Source: Clostridiales bacterium UBA6388
Lineage (GTDB): Bacteria; Bacillota; Clostridia; Oscillospirales; Oscillospiraceae
Reading direction: 5' to 3'
Assembly: GCA_002437575.1 (NCBI GenBank)
Contig: DJQK01000036.1
Location: 1,779-15,799 of the forward strand
DNA: 14,021 nt
Shown: one piece after another, positions 1 through 6,592 of the stretch
Numbering within the stretch: the first letter of the stretch is position 1
Layout of the letters: every line of letters starts with the position of its first letter
Notes under the pieces: model-generated
What the model was told of the DNA's origin: nothing
What the model saw: only the letters and a program-made list of their open reading frames with translations
The model's database searches: none
Program-made: the position numbers and the translations under genes

Positions 1-104
1 TTGATCTGCTCGGCGACTTCCTTTTCGCGCGTCGTCTTCAGATAGAACAGCTCCTGCTCGAGCTCCTTGAGCCGCAGCGTGCTGATTTTGAATTCCTTTG
101 CCAT
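1..104 (-). CDS. greA: Transcription elongation factor GreA, N-terminal fragment
   Basis: The minus-strand reading starts MAKEFKISTLRLKELEQELF and continues YLKTTREKEVAEQIK to the window edge, so only about 34 residues are visible. This matches the start of the GreA N-terminal coiled coil, the hairpin that enters the RNA polymerase secondary channel and stimulates cleavage of backtracked RNA (family knowledge). The ATG at 104-102 follows a good ribosome binding site (TGGAGG, complement of 115-120) at about 10 bases. It lies downstream of an S41 protease gene but has its own consensus promoter. A GreA-like paralogue cannot be excluded because the C-terminal FKBP-like domain is outside the window. 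Confidence 0.85.
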   Translation of the reverse strand, partial: MAKEFKISTLRLKELEQELFYLKTTREKEVAEQI

Positions 105-124
105 ATATCTTCAACCTCCATGGT

Positions 125-150
125 AAAAAATCCGCTGTTTTTCGCGGTTT
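125..150 (-). terminator. Terminator-like hairpin in the greA leader
   Basis: On the minus strand AAACCGC, an 8-base loop, GCGG, one A, then TTTTTT. The core stem is only 4 bp of G:C pairs, extendable by A:T pairs with a bulge. It can end transcription from the S41 gene. It also lies downstream of the greA promoter and upstream of its ribosome binding site, so it could attenuate greA. The weak stem limits confidence. Confidence 0.5.
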
Positions 151-175
151 CAACGCCTAAATTCATAGCGAATTG

Positions 176-204
176 ATTATATAGTTCCTGCTCCGGTCTG
201 TCAA
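176..204 (-). promoter_or_regulatory. Perfect-consensus sigma-A promoter for greA
   Basis: Minus strand TTGACA (204-199), a 17-base spacer, and TATAAT (181-176). Both hexamers match the consensus 6/6. Transcription is predicted to start near 169, leaving a leader of about 65 bases before the greA start. The TGA inside the -35 box is the stop codon of the upstream S41 gene. Confidence 0.85.
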
Positions 205-1400
205 GAGATTTCGCTCGTCAAAATACCGATCGCTTCCTGCAATTGCGTATCGTCCTCGTCGGAAAGCTGGCCGTAGTAGAGTTTCGCATACGTATCGTCG
301 TCATACTCGATCTCCACGTCCGGCGTCACGCCGATGTCCGTGAGGCTCTTTCCCTGCGGCGTGTAGTATTTGCCGATGGAAATGTTGAGAAGCGAGCCGT
401 CGGAGAGCCGGAAGCCGGTCTGGAAATTGCCCTTGCCGCAGGTCTTCTCGCCCACGACCTTCGCCCAATGATACTCCTGCAGGGCCGCGGCAAAGAACTC
501 TGCAGCGGAATAGGAATCGCGGTTCACCAGCACGGCCATCGGAAGCTCGATGCAAGCCGCATCCGACGTGTCGGTCTGCTTTTTGCCCGCGTAGTCCTCG
601 CTCTGGAAAAGTACCCCTTCCGGAAGCAGCTTGTCGAGAATTTTGACCATCTCGTCTTTATACCCGCCGCCATTGAAGCGCACGTCGAACAAAAGCGCCT
701 TCGCGCCCTGCTCCAGCATCTCGTCGATGCACGCGCTCGTTTCGTCATAGCACCGGGCGTCAAAATTGTTGATCTTCACATAGCCGATGGAGTCCTCCAG
801 CATCCGGCACTCCGCGACCACGGTCTGGATGGATGCGCGCAGCACGTCGCACTCGTATGTTTCTTCTCCGCGCCGGAATTTGAGGTGCACCGTCGTCCCC
901 TCTTCGCCGCGAACCAAATTGCGCGTGCCGGTCGTGCCGAGGTCGATCGTTTTCTGTCCTTCGACCTCTAACATGATATCGCCGGCTTTGATGCCGGCTT
1001 CATACGCGGGGCTGCCTGCTTCGACCGATTCCACGCGAAGCCCGCCCGCCTCTTCGTCGAGCGCGATGGTCACGCCGATGCCGACGTAGGCGTTGTTCAT
1101 GCTTTCTTCGTAGCTCTGATAGTCCGCCGCGCTCAAATAATAGCTCCAGCGATCGCCCGTCGCGGTGACCATCGCCGAGGCCGCCGCGTCGGCAAGCGCG
1201 TCTTCGTCATAGTCATCGATGAAATACTGCTCGAGATACGCCGAGATCTCGCTTGTCTTTTCTGTGACCGGCACTGCTTCGAGCATTTCGTAAATTTTCG
1301 CCGAGGTCACGCGGGCCGAGGTTATCCACACGAGCCCCAGACAGGCGATCGCGGTAACCACGCCAAGTACACACAACAGGATTTTCTGTGATTTTTTCAT
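201..1400 (-). CDS. S41 family C-terminal processing peptidase with PDZ domain
   Basis: This 399-residue protein is a membrane-anchored serine protease of the CtpA/CtpB/Prc family. Residues about 6-28 form a hydrophobic anchor or signal segment. A PDZ domain covers about 103-185 (AYVGIGV ... SPAYEAGIKAGDIMLEVEG), and the S41 core about 200-365. The catalytic serine is S298 (RDSYSAAEFF), the catalytic lysine K323 (GEKTCGKGNFQ), and the supporting glutamine Q327. The 25-residue Ser-Lys spacing equals that in the known enzymes. The length is typical. The ATG at 1400 has a GGGAG ribosome binding site 6 bases upstream. It lies last in the ftsEX/M23 block and probably processes extracytoplasmic proteins; the substrate is unknown. 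A terminator precedes the gene, so expression may depend on readthrough. Confidence 0.93.
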   Translation of the reverse strand: MKKSQKILLCVLGVVTAIACLGLVWITSARVTSAKIYEMLEAVPVTEKTSEISAYLEQYFIDDYDEDALADAAASAMVTATGDRWSYYLSAADYQSYEESMNNAYVGIGVTIALDEEAGGLRVESVEAGSPAYEAGIKAGDIMLEVEGQKTIDLGTTGTRNLVRGEEGTTVHLKFRRGEETYECDVLRASIQTVVAECRMLEDSIGYVKINNFDARCYDETSACIDEMLEQGAKALLFDVRFNGGGYKDEMVKILDKLLPEGVLFQSEDYAGKKQTDTSDAACIELPMAVLVNRDSYSAAEFFAAALQEYHWAKVVGEKTCGKGNFQTGFRLSDGSLLNISIGKYYTPQGKSLTDIGVTPDVEIEYDDDTYAKLYYGQLSDEDDTQLQEAIGILTSEIS

Positions 1401-1430
1401 CGTTTCTCCCAGTCAGCAATTTCGCTCTGT

Positions 1431-1471
1431 AAAAAGCCGCCCCACAGCCCGGTTTTAGACTGTGGGTGCGG
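1431..1471 (-). terminator. Intrinsic terminator between the M23 and S41 genes
   Basis: Minus strand: arm CCGCaCCCACAG (1471-1460), a 12-base loop, arm CTGTGGGGCGG (1447-1437), one C, then TTTTT (1435-1431). The stem has 11 bp with one bulged base. It starts 24 bases beyond the M23 stop codon and ends about 30 bases before the S41 start, so it should lower transcription from the ftsEX operon into the protease gene. Confidence 0.75.
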
Positions 1472-1494
1472 AAAAAGATACCGTGTTTGCGCTG

Positions 1495-2775
1495 CTACGG
1501 CATGGATACGTAGTTCATGGGGTTGACGTCCGCGCCGTTATAGTAGATCGTGAAGTGCAGGTGCGGCCCTGTCGACCAGCCGGTCGAGCCGACGTAGCCG
1601 ATGGTCTGGCCCTGCTTGACATAGTCGCCCGCGGAGACGGTGTAGTTCGTCATGTGGCCGTAGAGGCTGGAATAGCCGTCGCCGTGGTTGATGGTCACCA
1701 TGTAGCCGTAGGCCTCGTTGTAGCAGGCAGACGTCACCGTGCCGGACTTCGTGGCATAGATCGCCGTGCCGGAGCTTGCCGCCAGATCGACGCCGTTGTG
1801 CCACTTGTACGTGCCGCTCAACGGATGGATGCGGTAGCCGTAGCCGTCCGTGATCTGCACGGCATAGGGCAGCGGATACAAAAAGCCTCCCGTGGACGAG
1901 CCGCCGGACGAGCCGGTGCTGGACGGCACTTTGTTATTGTTCTGCCGGTTGAGCTCGGCCTGCCGCGCCGCCTCTTCCTTGGAAAGGGCGTTAAAGTACT
2001 CGGTCTCGGTCTTTTTGATCTGCTCGGACATTTCGTCTTCCAGCTTTTCGTAGTTCTGATACTCCTCGGAAAGAGAATCATACTCCGCGGACATTTGCAG
2101 GATCAGCTGATCGGACTCGGCTCTCTGCGTTTCCAGCTCTGCCTGCTGCTCCGCCAGGTCGGCTTTCGCCTGCTCCAGATCGTCCATCTGCGTCTCGAGA
2201 TCGGCGCGTTCCGACGCGATCTGCGCGGCAACATCGGCCATCTTCTCGAGCATCAGCTTGTCAGACTCGGCAATTTCGTTGATCATGTCGATCTTGTCGA
2301 GAAGATCGGAGAAGCTGCTAGCACCAAAGAGGATCGACCAGTAGGAAATTTTGCCCGTTTCCTCCATCGCGCGAAGGCGGGTCTTGTACTGCTGGTTGAG
2401 CCTGTCCTCTTCGGCTTCGGTTTGCTCCAGCTCGTCCTGCTTCTGCGCGATGAGAAGGCTGTACTGCTGGATCTGCTCGTTGAGGTTTTCGATCGTCTGC
2501 CGGGACATTTCCATCTGCTGGTCAATATCGGCCTTTTTCTGCACGAGCGTCTGCGTCTTGCTCTGGTTTTCCTTAATGGACGACTGAAGCGCGTCGCTTT
2601 CCTTTTTGAGCTCGGCCTGCTTGTCTCTGAGCGCGACGAGCTCTTTTTCAATTTCCTTCGAGCTCGCGGCGTGGACGGTCATGATGAGCGCCCCGGATAC
2701 AAGCGAGCCCAGGATCAGGACTGCCAGCACAACGCAGACGATCTTGCGTGCGGCGTTCCGTTTTCCAGAATTCAT
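1495..2775 (-). CDS. Secreted coiled-coil M23 metallopeptidase (PcsB/EnvC-like murein hydrolase)
   Basis: This 426-residue protein has an N-terminal signal or anchor segment (hydrophobic residues about 12-33, then VHAAS). A long coiled coil rich in E, Q, K and L covers about 38-275, followed by a Ser/Gly linker (285-297) and a C-terminal LytM/M23 domain (about 300-424). The zinc-site motifs are intact: H326 and D330 (HNGVD), H374 (GHM), and H405 and H407 (HLHF). It should therefore be an active endopeptidase, unlike E. coli EnvC, whose LytM domain is degenerate (family knowledge). The start has an AGGAGG site 7 bases upstream, 29 bases after the ftsX stop. The coiled coil plus its place directly after ftsEX points to control by FtsEX, as known for PcsB and EnvC. 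This is inference from context. Confidence 0.92.
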   Translation of the reverse strand: MNSGKRNAARKIVCVVLAVLILGSLVSGALIMTVHAASSKEIEKELVALRDKQAELKKESDALQSSIKENQSKTQTLVQKKADIDQQMEMSRQTIENLNEQIQQYSLLIAQKQDELEQTEAEEDRLNQQYKTRLRAMEETGKISYWSILFGASSFSDLLDKIDMINEIAESDKLMLEKMADVAAQIASERADLETQMDDLEQAKADLAEQQAELETQRAESDQLILQMSAEYDSLSEEYQNYEKLEDEMSEQIKKTETEYFNALSKEEAARQAELNRQNNNKVPSSTGSSGGSSTGGFLYPLPYAVQITDGYGYRIHPLSGTYKWHNGVDLAASSGTAIYATKSGTVTSACYNEAYGYMVTINHGDGYSSLYGHMTNYTVSAGDYVKQGQTIGYVGSTGWSTGPHLHFTIYYNGADVNPMNYVSMP

Positions 2776-2804
2776 TCAGGTTCCTCCTAAAATAGCTGCC
2801 GCTG

Positions 2805-3692
2805 TCACACCCGCAGGAACTTGCGGATGGAGAGCATACTGCCGAACACGCCGACAACGAAGCCGGTGATGGCATAGACAATTGCAACGTACTCAATGCA
2901 CTCGGTGAACGGCACCATCGTGATCAGCTGCAAGCTGTCGATCTGCGCGATCTTGGCGGCCAGAAAATCATAAAGCGCCCATTCGAGGAAGAACGCGACG
3001 AGCGAGCTGAAGAAGCCCAGGATCAGGCCCTCGACGACAAAGGGAAGGCGGATAAAGCTGTTCGTCGCGCCGACCATCTTCATGATCGCGATCTCCTGGC
3101 TGCGTGAATACATCGCGAGCTTAATGGTGTTCGAGATGATGAACAGAGATACCACGAACAGCATCGCAATGATGACCATTGCGGAAAGGTTCAGAACCTT
3201 CTGCACTGTCTGAAAGCCGTTCGCCACCTCATAATGTGCCGTGACCTCCACAACGCCGTCGATCTGCTTGAGCATCTCCACGGTCTGCTGGATCAGTCGA
3301 TTGTCCTCCAGCGTCACAACAAAGCGGTCGCGGAAGGTGTCGGCTTCCAGCCCGGCAAATGCGTCGGCATCGTTCTGCGTTTCGATGAACTCGTCCAGTG
3401 CCTGCTGGCGCGAGACGAACTTCGCCTCGTGGACGTTGGAAATGAGATTGATCTGCGAGCCGACGGATTTGGCCTTGGCCTCGGAGTAATCCTCGTCAAT
3501 ATAGACCAGAATTTCGTTCTCCTGCTCGAGATCCAAAATCATCACGTGCAGGTTATACAAAATCAGGCTGAACGTGCCCATGATGATCAGGCACGCCACC
3601 GTCACGCAGATGGCCGCGAAGGACATGAAGCCGTGCAGAAACACGCCCTTGAAGCCCTCGCGCAGCAGATAACCAATATTATTCTTCTTCAT
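2805..3692 (-). CDS. ftsX: Cell division ABC transporter-like permease FtsX
   Basis: This is the membrane partner of FtsE. With the start at 3692 (MKKNNIGYLLREGFKGVF, the usual FtsX beginning) it has 295 residues. An in-frame ATG five codons upstream (3707) is possible; neither has a strong ribosome binding site, and translation is probably coupled to ftsE, whose end it overlaps by 14 bases. Topology is canonical: TM1 about 23-48, a large extracytoplasmic loop about 50-165, TM2 about 167-190, TM3 about 217-238 and TM4 about 265-287. The conserved stretch NTIKLAMYSRSQEIAIMKMV follows TM2. The loop is the part that contacts coiled-coil hydrolases in characterised species. The next gene encodes such a hydrolase. 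Confidence 0.95.
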   Translation of the reverse strand: MKKNNIGYLLREGFKGVFLHGFMSFAAICVTVACLIIMGTFSLILYNLHVMILDLEQENEILVYIDEDYSEAKAKSVGSQINLISNVHEAKFVSRQQALDEFIETQNDADAFAGLEADTFRDRFVVTLEDNRLIQQTVEMLKQIDGVVEVTAHYEVANGFQTVQKVLNLSAMVIIAMLFVVSLFIISNTIKLAMYSRSQEIAIMKMVGATNSFIRLPFVVEGLILGFFSSLVAFFLEWALYDFLAAKIAQIDSLQLITMVPFTECIEYVAIVYAITGFVVGVFGSMLSIRKFLRV

Positions 3693-4368
3693 TGAGATAG
3701 TACCCATCCATTCCGTCGCTGATGACCCTGCCCTCGTTGATGGCCACGACGCGCTTGGTAAAGCGGTTGACCAGCTCTTTTTCGTGGGTGACCACCATGA
3801 CTGTCGTGCCGAGGGCGTTGATCTGCTCGAGCAGCATCATAATTTCCAGCGATCTTGCCGGGTCGAGGTTTCCCGTCGGCTCGTCGGCGATGATCATGCT
3901 GGGGTTATTGACCAGCGCCCGCGCGATGGCGACTCTCTGCTGCTCGCCGCCGGAAAGCTCGTTGGGAAGCCGCCGGCCCTTGTTCTCCAGGCCGACCAGC
4001 TCCAGCACATACGGCACGCGCTTTTTGATCTCACGCTCGGGCGCGCCGATGACGCGCATGGCAAACGCCACGTTATCATAGACAGACTTGTTTTCGATCA
4101 GCCGGAAGTCCTGAAAGATGACGCCCAGCGTGCGCCGCAGGTACGGAATGGCCCGGGCGCGGATCTTCTCGAGCGCGAAGCCGTTGACGTTGACGCTTCC
4201 CTCGGTCGGCTGCAATTCGGCGGTGAGGATCTTGATGATGGTGGACTTTCCGGAGCCCGAGGGGCCGACCAGAAAGACGAACTCGCCGTCGTCGATTTTC
4301 AAAGACACACCGCTCAGCGCTCTTGTGCCCGTGTCGTATGTCTTTACCACATTTGTTAATTCGATCAT
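3679..4368 (-). CDS. ftsE: Cell division ATP-binding protein FtsE
   Basis: This 229-residue ABC ATPase drives conformational change in FtsX at the division site. Visible motifs are Walker A GPSGSGKST (35-43), Q-loop Q86 (IFQDFRL), signature LSGGEQQR (138-145), Walker B MIIADEPTGNLD (158-169) and switch H195. Length and motif spacing are those of FtsE. The ATG at 4368 follows a GGAG site 8 bases upstream, and the gap from the preceding regulator gene is 30 bases, so both are probably on one transcript. Its stop lies inside the start of ftsX. Confidence 0.96.
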   Translation of the reverse strand: MIELTNVVKTYDTGTRALSGVSLKIDDGEFVFLVGPSGSGKSTIIKILTAELQPTEGSVNVNGFALEKIRARAIPYLRRTLGVIFQDFRLIENKSVYDNVAFAMRVIGAPEREIKKRVPYVLELVGLENKGRRLPNELSGGEQQRVAIARALVNNPSMIIADEPTGNLDPARSLEIMMLLEQINALGTTVMVVTHEKELVNRFTKRVVAINEGRVISDGMDGYYLNEEE

Positions 4369-4398
4369 GTTTTACTCCAGATTCCAGTGTAAACCGCG

Positions 4399-5493
4399 TC
4401 AGATGATGCGGTTCTCCCGCGAGACCAGATACTTTTTGACCATCAGCGCGACCTTGAAGATGATCGCGTCGTCAAACTCGCGAAGATCCAAACCGGTGAG
4501 CTTTTTGATCTTCTCGAGCCGGTAGACGAGCGTGTTTCTGTGTACGAAAAGCTTTCTGGACGTCTCGGAGACGTTGAGGTTATTCTCAAAGAACTTGTTG
4601 ATGGTGAACAGCGTCTCCTGATCGAGCGTATCGATGGAGTTCTTCTTGAAGACCTCGGACAGGAAAATTTCGCACAGCGTCGTCGGCAGCTGGTAGATCA
4701 GCCGGCCGATGCCGAGATTTTCGTAGTTGATGATGGTCTTTTCCGTGTCAAACACCTTGCCGACCTCGATGGCGACCTGCGCTTCCTTAAAGGAATCGGC
4801 AAGCTCGCGCAGATGGCTGGCGACGGTGCCGATGCCGATGACGGTCTTGATGAAAAGCTCGGAATGGAGCGTCTGCTCGATGGTCTGGGCGACCTTGATG
4901 AGCTCTTCTTTTTCCGTGTTCGGCTGGATCTGCTTGACCACGGCGATATCGGTCTCATTGATGGACAGGACAAAATCCTGCTGCCGGTCGGGGAACATCC
5001 CGGCCACCACGTCCACGGACGCGACGTCGGCTCTTCCCACCTGCCGGATGAGGAACACCGCGCGCGGCACATCGGTCACGAAGTGCAGCTCCTTGGCGCG
5101 GATATAGATGTCGCCCGGCAGAATATTGTCGGTGATGATATTTTTGACAAAGGTGCCCTTGTCGTGCTTTTCCTCGTAATAGGTCTTCGCGCCGTTGAGC
5201 GCCACATAGGCCATGACGCACAGGCTCCTTGCGATCTCGTCGTCGCCCTCGGCAAAGACGGCGTAGTCAAAATACGCGCTCCAGCTGACCAGGGGCTTGA
5301 AGGTCTTCTTGTCGACGACGACAATGGAATCCGGTGCACTGTTGAGCCGGATGACCGCCTCCGGCCATTTTTCGCCGATCAGGGATGTATCACTGCAGGA
5401 AATGACGTTGCTGTCCGCGTCGATGACGCCGATGGTGCGGTCGGTAGCTTCCTTCATCTGTACGATGACACTCTGAAAAATGCGACTGGACAT
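4399..5493 (-). CDS. PucR/CdaR-family helix-turn-helix regulator
   Basis: This 364-residue protein has a C-terminal PucR-type HTH (about 300-352; motif NVSETSRKLFVHRNTLVYRL then EKIKKLTGLDL). The middle (about 140-250) fits the degenerate cyclase-like domain of CdaR proteins (IGIGTVASHLRELADSFKEA is typical). The N-terminus (about 15-80; IGVIDADSNVISCSD) looks like a small PAS-like sensing fold, with ligand unknown. The start is clear: AGGAGGG lies 7 bases before the ATG. It is the first gene before ftsE with a 30-base gap, so it probably shares the transcript and may regulate this operon or itself. CdaR homologues respond to sugar diacids, but there is no metabolic gene here to support that ligand. 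Confidence 0.82.
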   Translation of the reverse strand: MSSRIFQSVIVQMKEATDRTIGVIDADSNVISCSDTSLIGEKWPEAVIRLNSAPDSIVVVDKKTFKPLVSWSAYFDYAVFAEGDDEIARSLCVMAYVALNGAKTYYEEKHDKGTFVKNIITDNILPGDIYIRAKELHFVTDVPRAVFLIRQVGRADVASVDVVAGMFPDRQQDFVLSINETDIAVVKQIQPNTEKEELIKVAQTIEQTLHSELFIKTVIGIGTVASHLRELADSFKEAQVAIEVGKVFDTEKTIINYENLGIGRLIYQLPTTLCEIFLSEVFKKNSIDTLDQETLFTINKFFENNLNVSETSRKLFVHRNTLVYRLEKIKKLTGLDLREFDDAIIFKVALMVKKYLVSRENRII

Positions 5494-5540
5494 GGTGAGC
5501 CCTCCTAATAATATTGCCTTTTACACAAACAACCATTGAC

Positions 5541-5569
5541 ATAATACTACGTTTTTATCATTTGCGCAA
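5541..5569 (-). promoter_or_regulatory. Candidate promoter of the regulator-ftsEX operon
   Basis: Minus strand TTGCGC (5569-5564, 3/6), a 17-base spacer, and TATTAT (5546-5541, 5/6). It is in an A+T-rich gap, about 48 bases before the start codon. The -10 box is good and the -35 box weak. Confidence 0.5.
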
Positions 5570-5580
5570 GAGGGACTTGA

Positions 5581-5616
5581 CATTTTATTTCAAAATGAGC
5601 CCACTTTTTTGTGGCT
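5581..5616 (-). terminator. Weak hairpin and inverted repeat after the RsuA-family gene
   Basis: Minus strand AGCCAC, AAAAAA loop, GTGGGCT (5616-5598) gives 6 pairs with one bulged G, followed only by CATTTTG. Directly beyond lies a perfect 6-bp inverted repeat CATTTT-5-AAAATG (5581-5597). The first may end the pseudouridine synthase transcript; the second lies 11 bases upstream of the candidate -35 box and could be an operator. On the plus strand the same hairpin is followed by TTTTT, so it may also stop antisense transcription. Confidence 0.35.
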
Positions 5617-5619
5617 TTT

Positions 5620-6402
5620 TCATAGTTTTTCGTCATTTGCTCCAAAGGACTGGGAATTTCTTACGCAATTCGCAAGCAGGTTTTTTTCGTCAAAATCACA
5701 AGGACTGGTGATCAGGCGCTCGGTTTTCCCCATATCCAGTTCCAGAACCTGTCCCAAAGCGAGCTTTCCCAGCCACAGCCCGCCCTCGGCCACGCGCTTT
5801 AAGTAAGACAGAGGCATTCCCCGCGCGGCCATCATCCGGCGCACCTGATGAAACTTTCCCTCCTGCACGCGCACGGCGCTTTTCCCTTCTCCGAGCGCGA
5901 TGAGCACCGCCGGCAGGCACGAAAGGCCGTCGGATAGCGTGAGGCCTTCTGCAAAGGCGTGGACGTCTTCCTCCGAAGCCATGCCCTCGTGCTCGCAGTA
6001 ATACGTTTTCCAGACGCCGTGGCGGGGACTGATGATGCGGTGGGCAAGCTGGCCGTCGTTGGTAAGAAGCAGCAGTCCTTCCGTGTCCTTATCGAGCCTT
6101 CCGACCGGCATGACACCGAAGCGGCGGTAGCGCTCGGGGATCAGGTCCATGACGGTCTTCTGCCTCGGATCGTCCGCCGCCGTCAGAAAGCCCGCGGGCT
6201 TGTTGAGCACGATCAAAACCGGCCGCAAAAGCTCGACCGCCTCGCCGTCCAGCAAAATTTCCGCCGACGCTTCGTCAAACTTTTCGCTCTCGTCTCTGGC
6301 CGTGACGCCGTTGACCGTGACGCGGCCGGCCCGGATGGCGCTGCGCAGCTCTTTTCTCGAGCCCGCTCCGGCATTTGATAAGATTTTATCCAATCTCTGC
6401 AT
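5620..6402 (-). CDS. RsuA/RluB-family rRNA pseudouridine synthase
   Basis: This 260-residue enzyme should isomerise a specific rRNA uridine to pseudouridine. An S4 RNA-binding domain occupies about 2-48 (MQRLDKILSNAGAGSRKELR). The catalytic domain follows from about 62 (LIVLNKPAGFLTA). The catalytic aspartate is D104 in GRLDKDTEGLLLLTNDG. A second family motif is GKFHQVRRM (182-190). The ATG at 6402 has an AAGGAG site 7 bases upstream. Residues after about 235 (NLLANCVRNSQSFGANDEKL) extend past the usual end and look nonconserved. The target (16S U516 as in RsuA, or a 23S site) cannot be told from the sequence. A palindromic element fills the space between this gene and the binding-protein gene upstream. 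Confidence 0.92.
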   Translation of the reverse strand: MQRLDKILSNAGAGSRKELRSAIRAGRVTVNGVTARDESEKFDEASAEILLDGEAVELLRPVLIVLNKPAGFLTAADDPRQKTVMDLIPERYRRFGVMPVGRLDKDTEGLLLLTNDGQLAHRIISPRHGVWKTYYCEHEGMASEEDVHAFAEGLTLSDGLSCLPAVLIALGEGKSAVRVQEGKFHQVRRMMAARGMPLSYLKRVAEGGLWLGKLALGQVLELDMGKTERLITSPCDFDEKNLLANCVRNSQSFGANDEKL

Positions 6403-6417
6403 GATCGCTCCTTTTCC

Positions 6418-6581
6418 AGGGAAGCTCTGATTAAATCAATGGCTGTGGACGGCGAGAGATTTTTCGTCAAGACAAGGTTTGGAAAACGAAGGAATACTGT
6501 ATGTATTTCTCGTTTTTCAAACCGCCGGATTGGCGGAAAAAATCCGTCGTCCGCGGTCAGGAATTTATTCAGAGGTTCCTT
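6418..6581 (-). mobile_element. MITE-like palindromic element, 164 bp
   Basis: The ends are long imperfect inverted repeats: AGGGAAGCTCTGATTAAATC at the left pairs with the reverse complement of the right end, AAGGAACCTCTGAATAAATT. The match continues inward over GGACGgCG/GGACGaCG and ATTTTT for about 45 bases. A second, inner hairpin pairs 6476-6497 with 6503-6523 (GGTTTGgAAAACGA against GGTTTGaAAAACGA, then GGAATAC/GTATTTC). No ORF of note lies inside and no clear target-site duplication was found. It starts 12 bases past the binding-protein stop and ends 16 bases before the pseudouridine synthase start, and would fold into a long RNA hairpin on either strand. Strand is nominal. Family not recognised. 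Confidence 0.65.
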
Positions 6582-6592
6582 AAGTGCCGGGA

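Noticed and set aside
1462..2790. 442-codon plus-strand open frame opposite the M23 gene
   Set aside because: It is a mirror of the coiled-coil gene: low-complexity L/V/R/G/H content, no recognisable domain, and the minus-strand product has full M23 motifs and a good ribosome binding site.
5536..5582. Two plus-strand TTGACA hexamers (5536-5541 and 5577-5582)
   Set aside because: Neither has a -10-like hexamer at 16-18 bases, and no plus-strand gene follows.
6476..6523. GTTTTC-like motif inside the palindromic element resembling the intergenic 12-mers
   Set aside because: Only about nine bases match and they are explained by the element's own inverted repeats.
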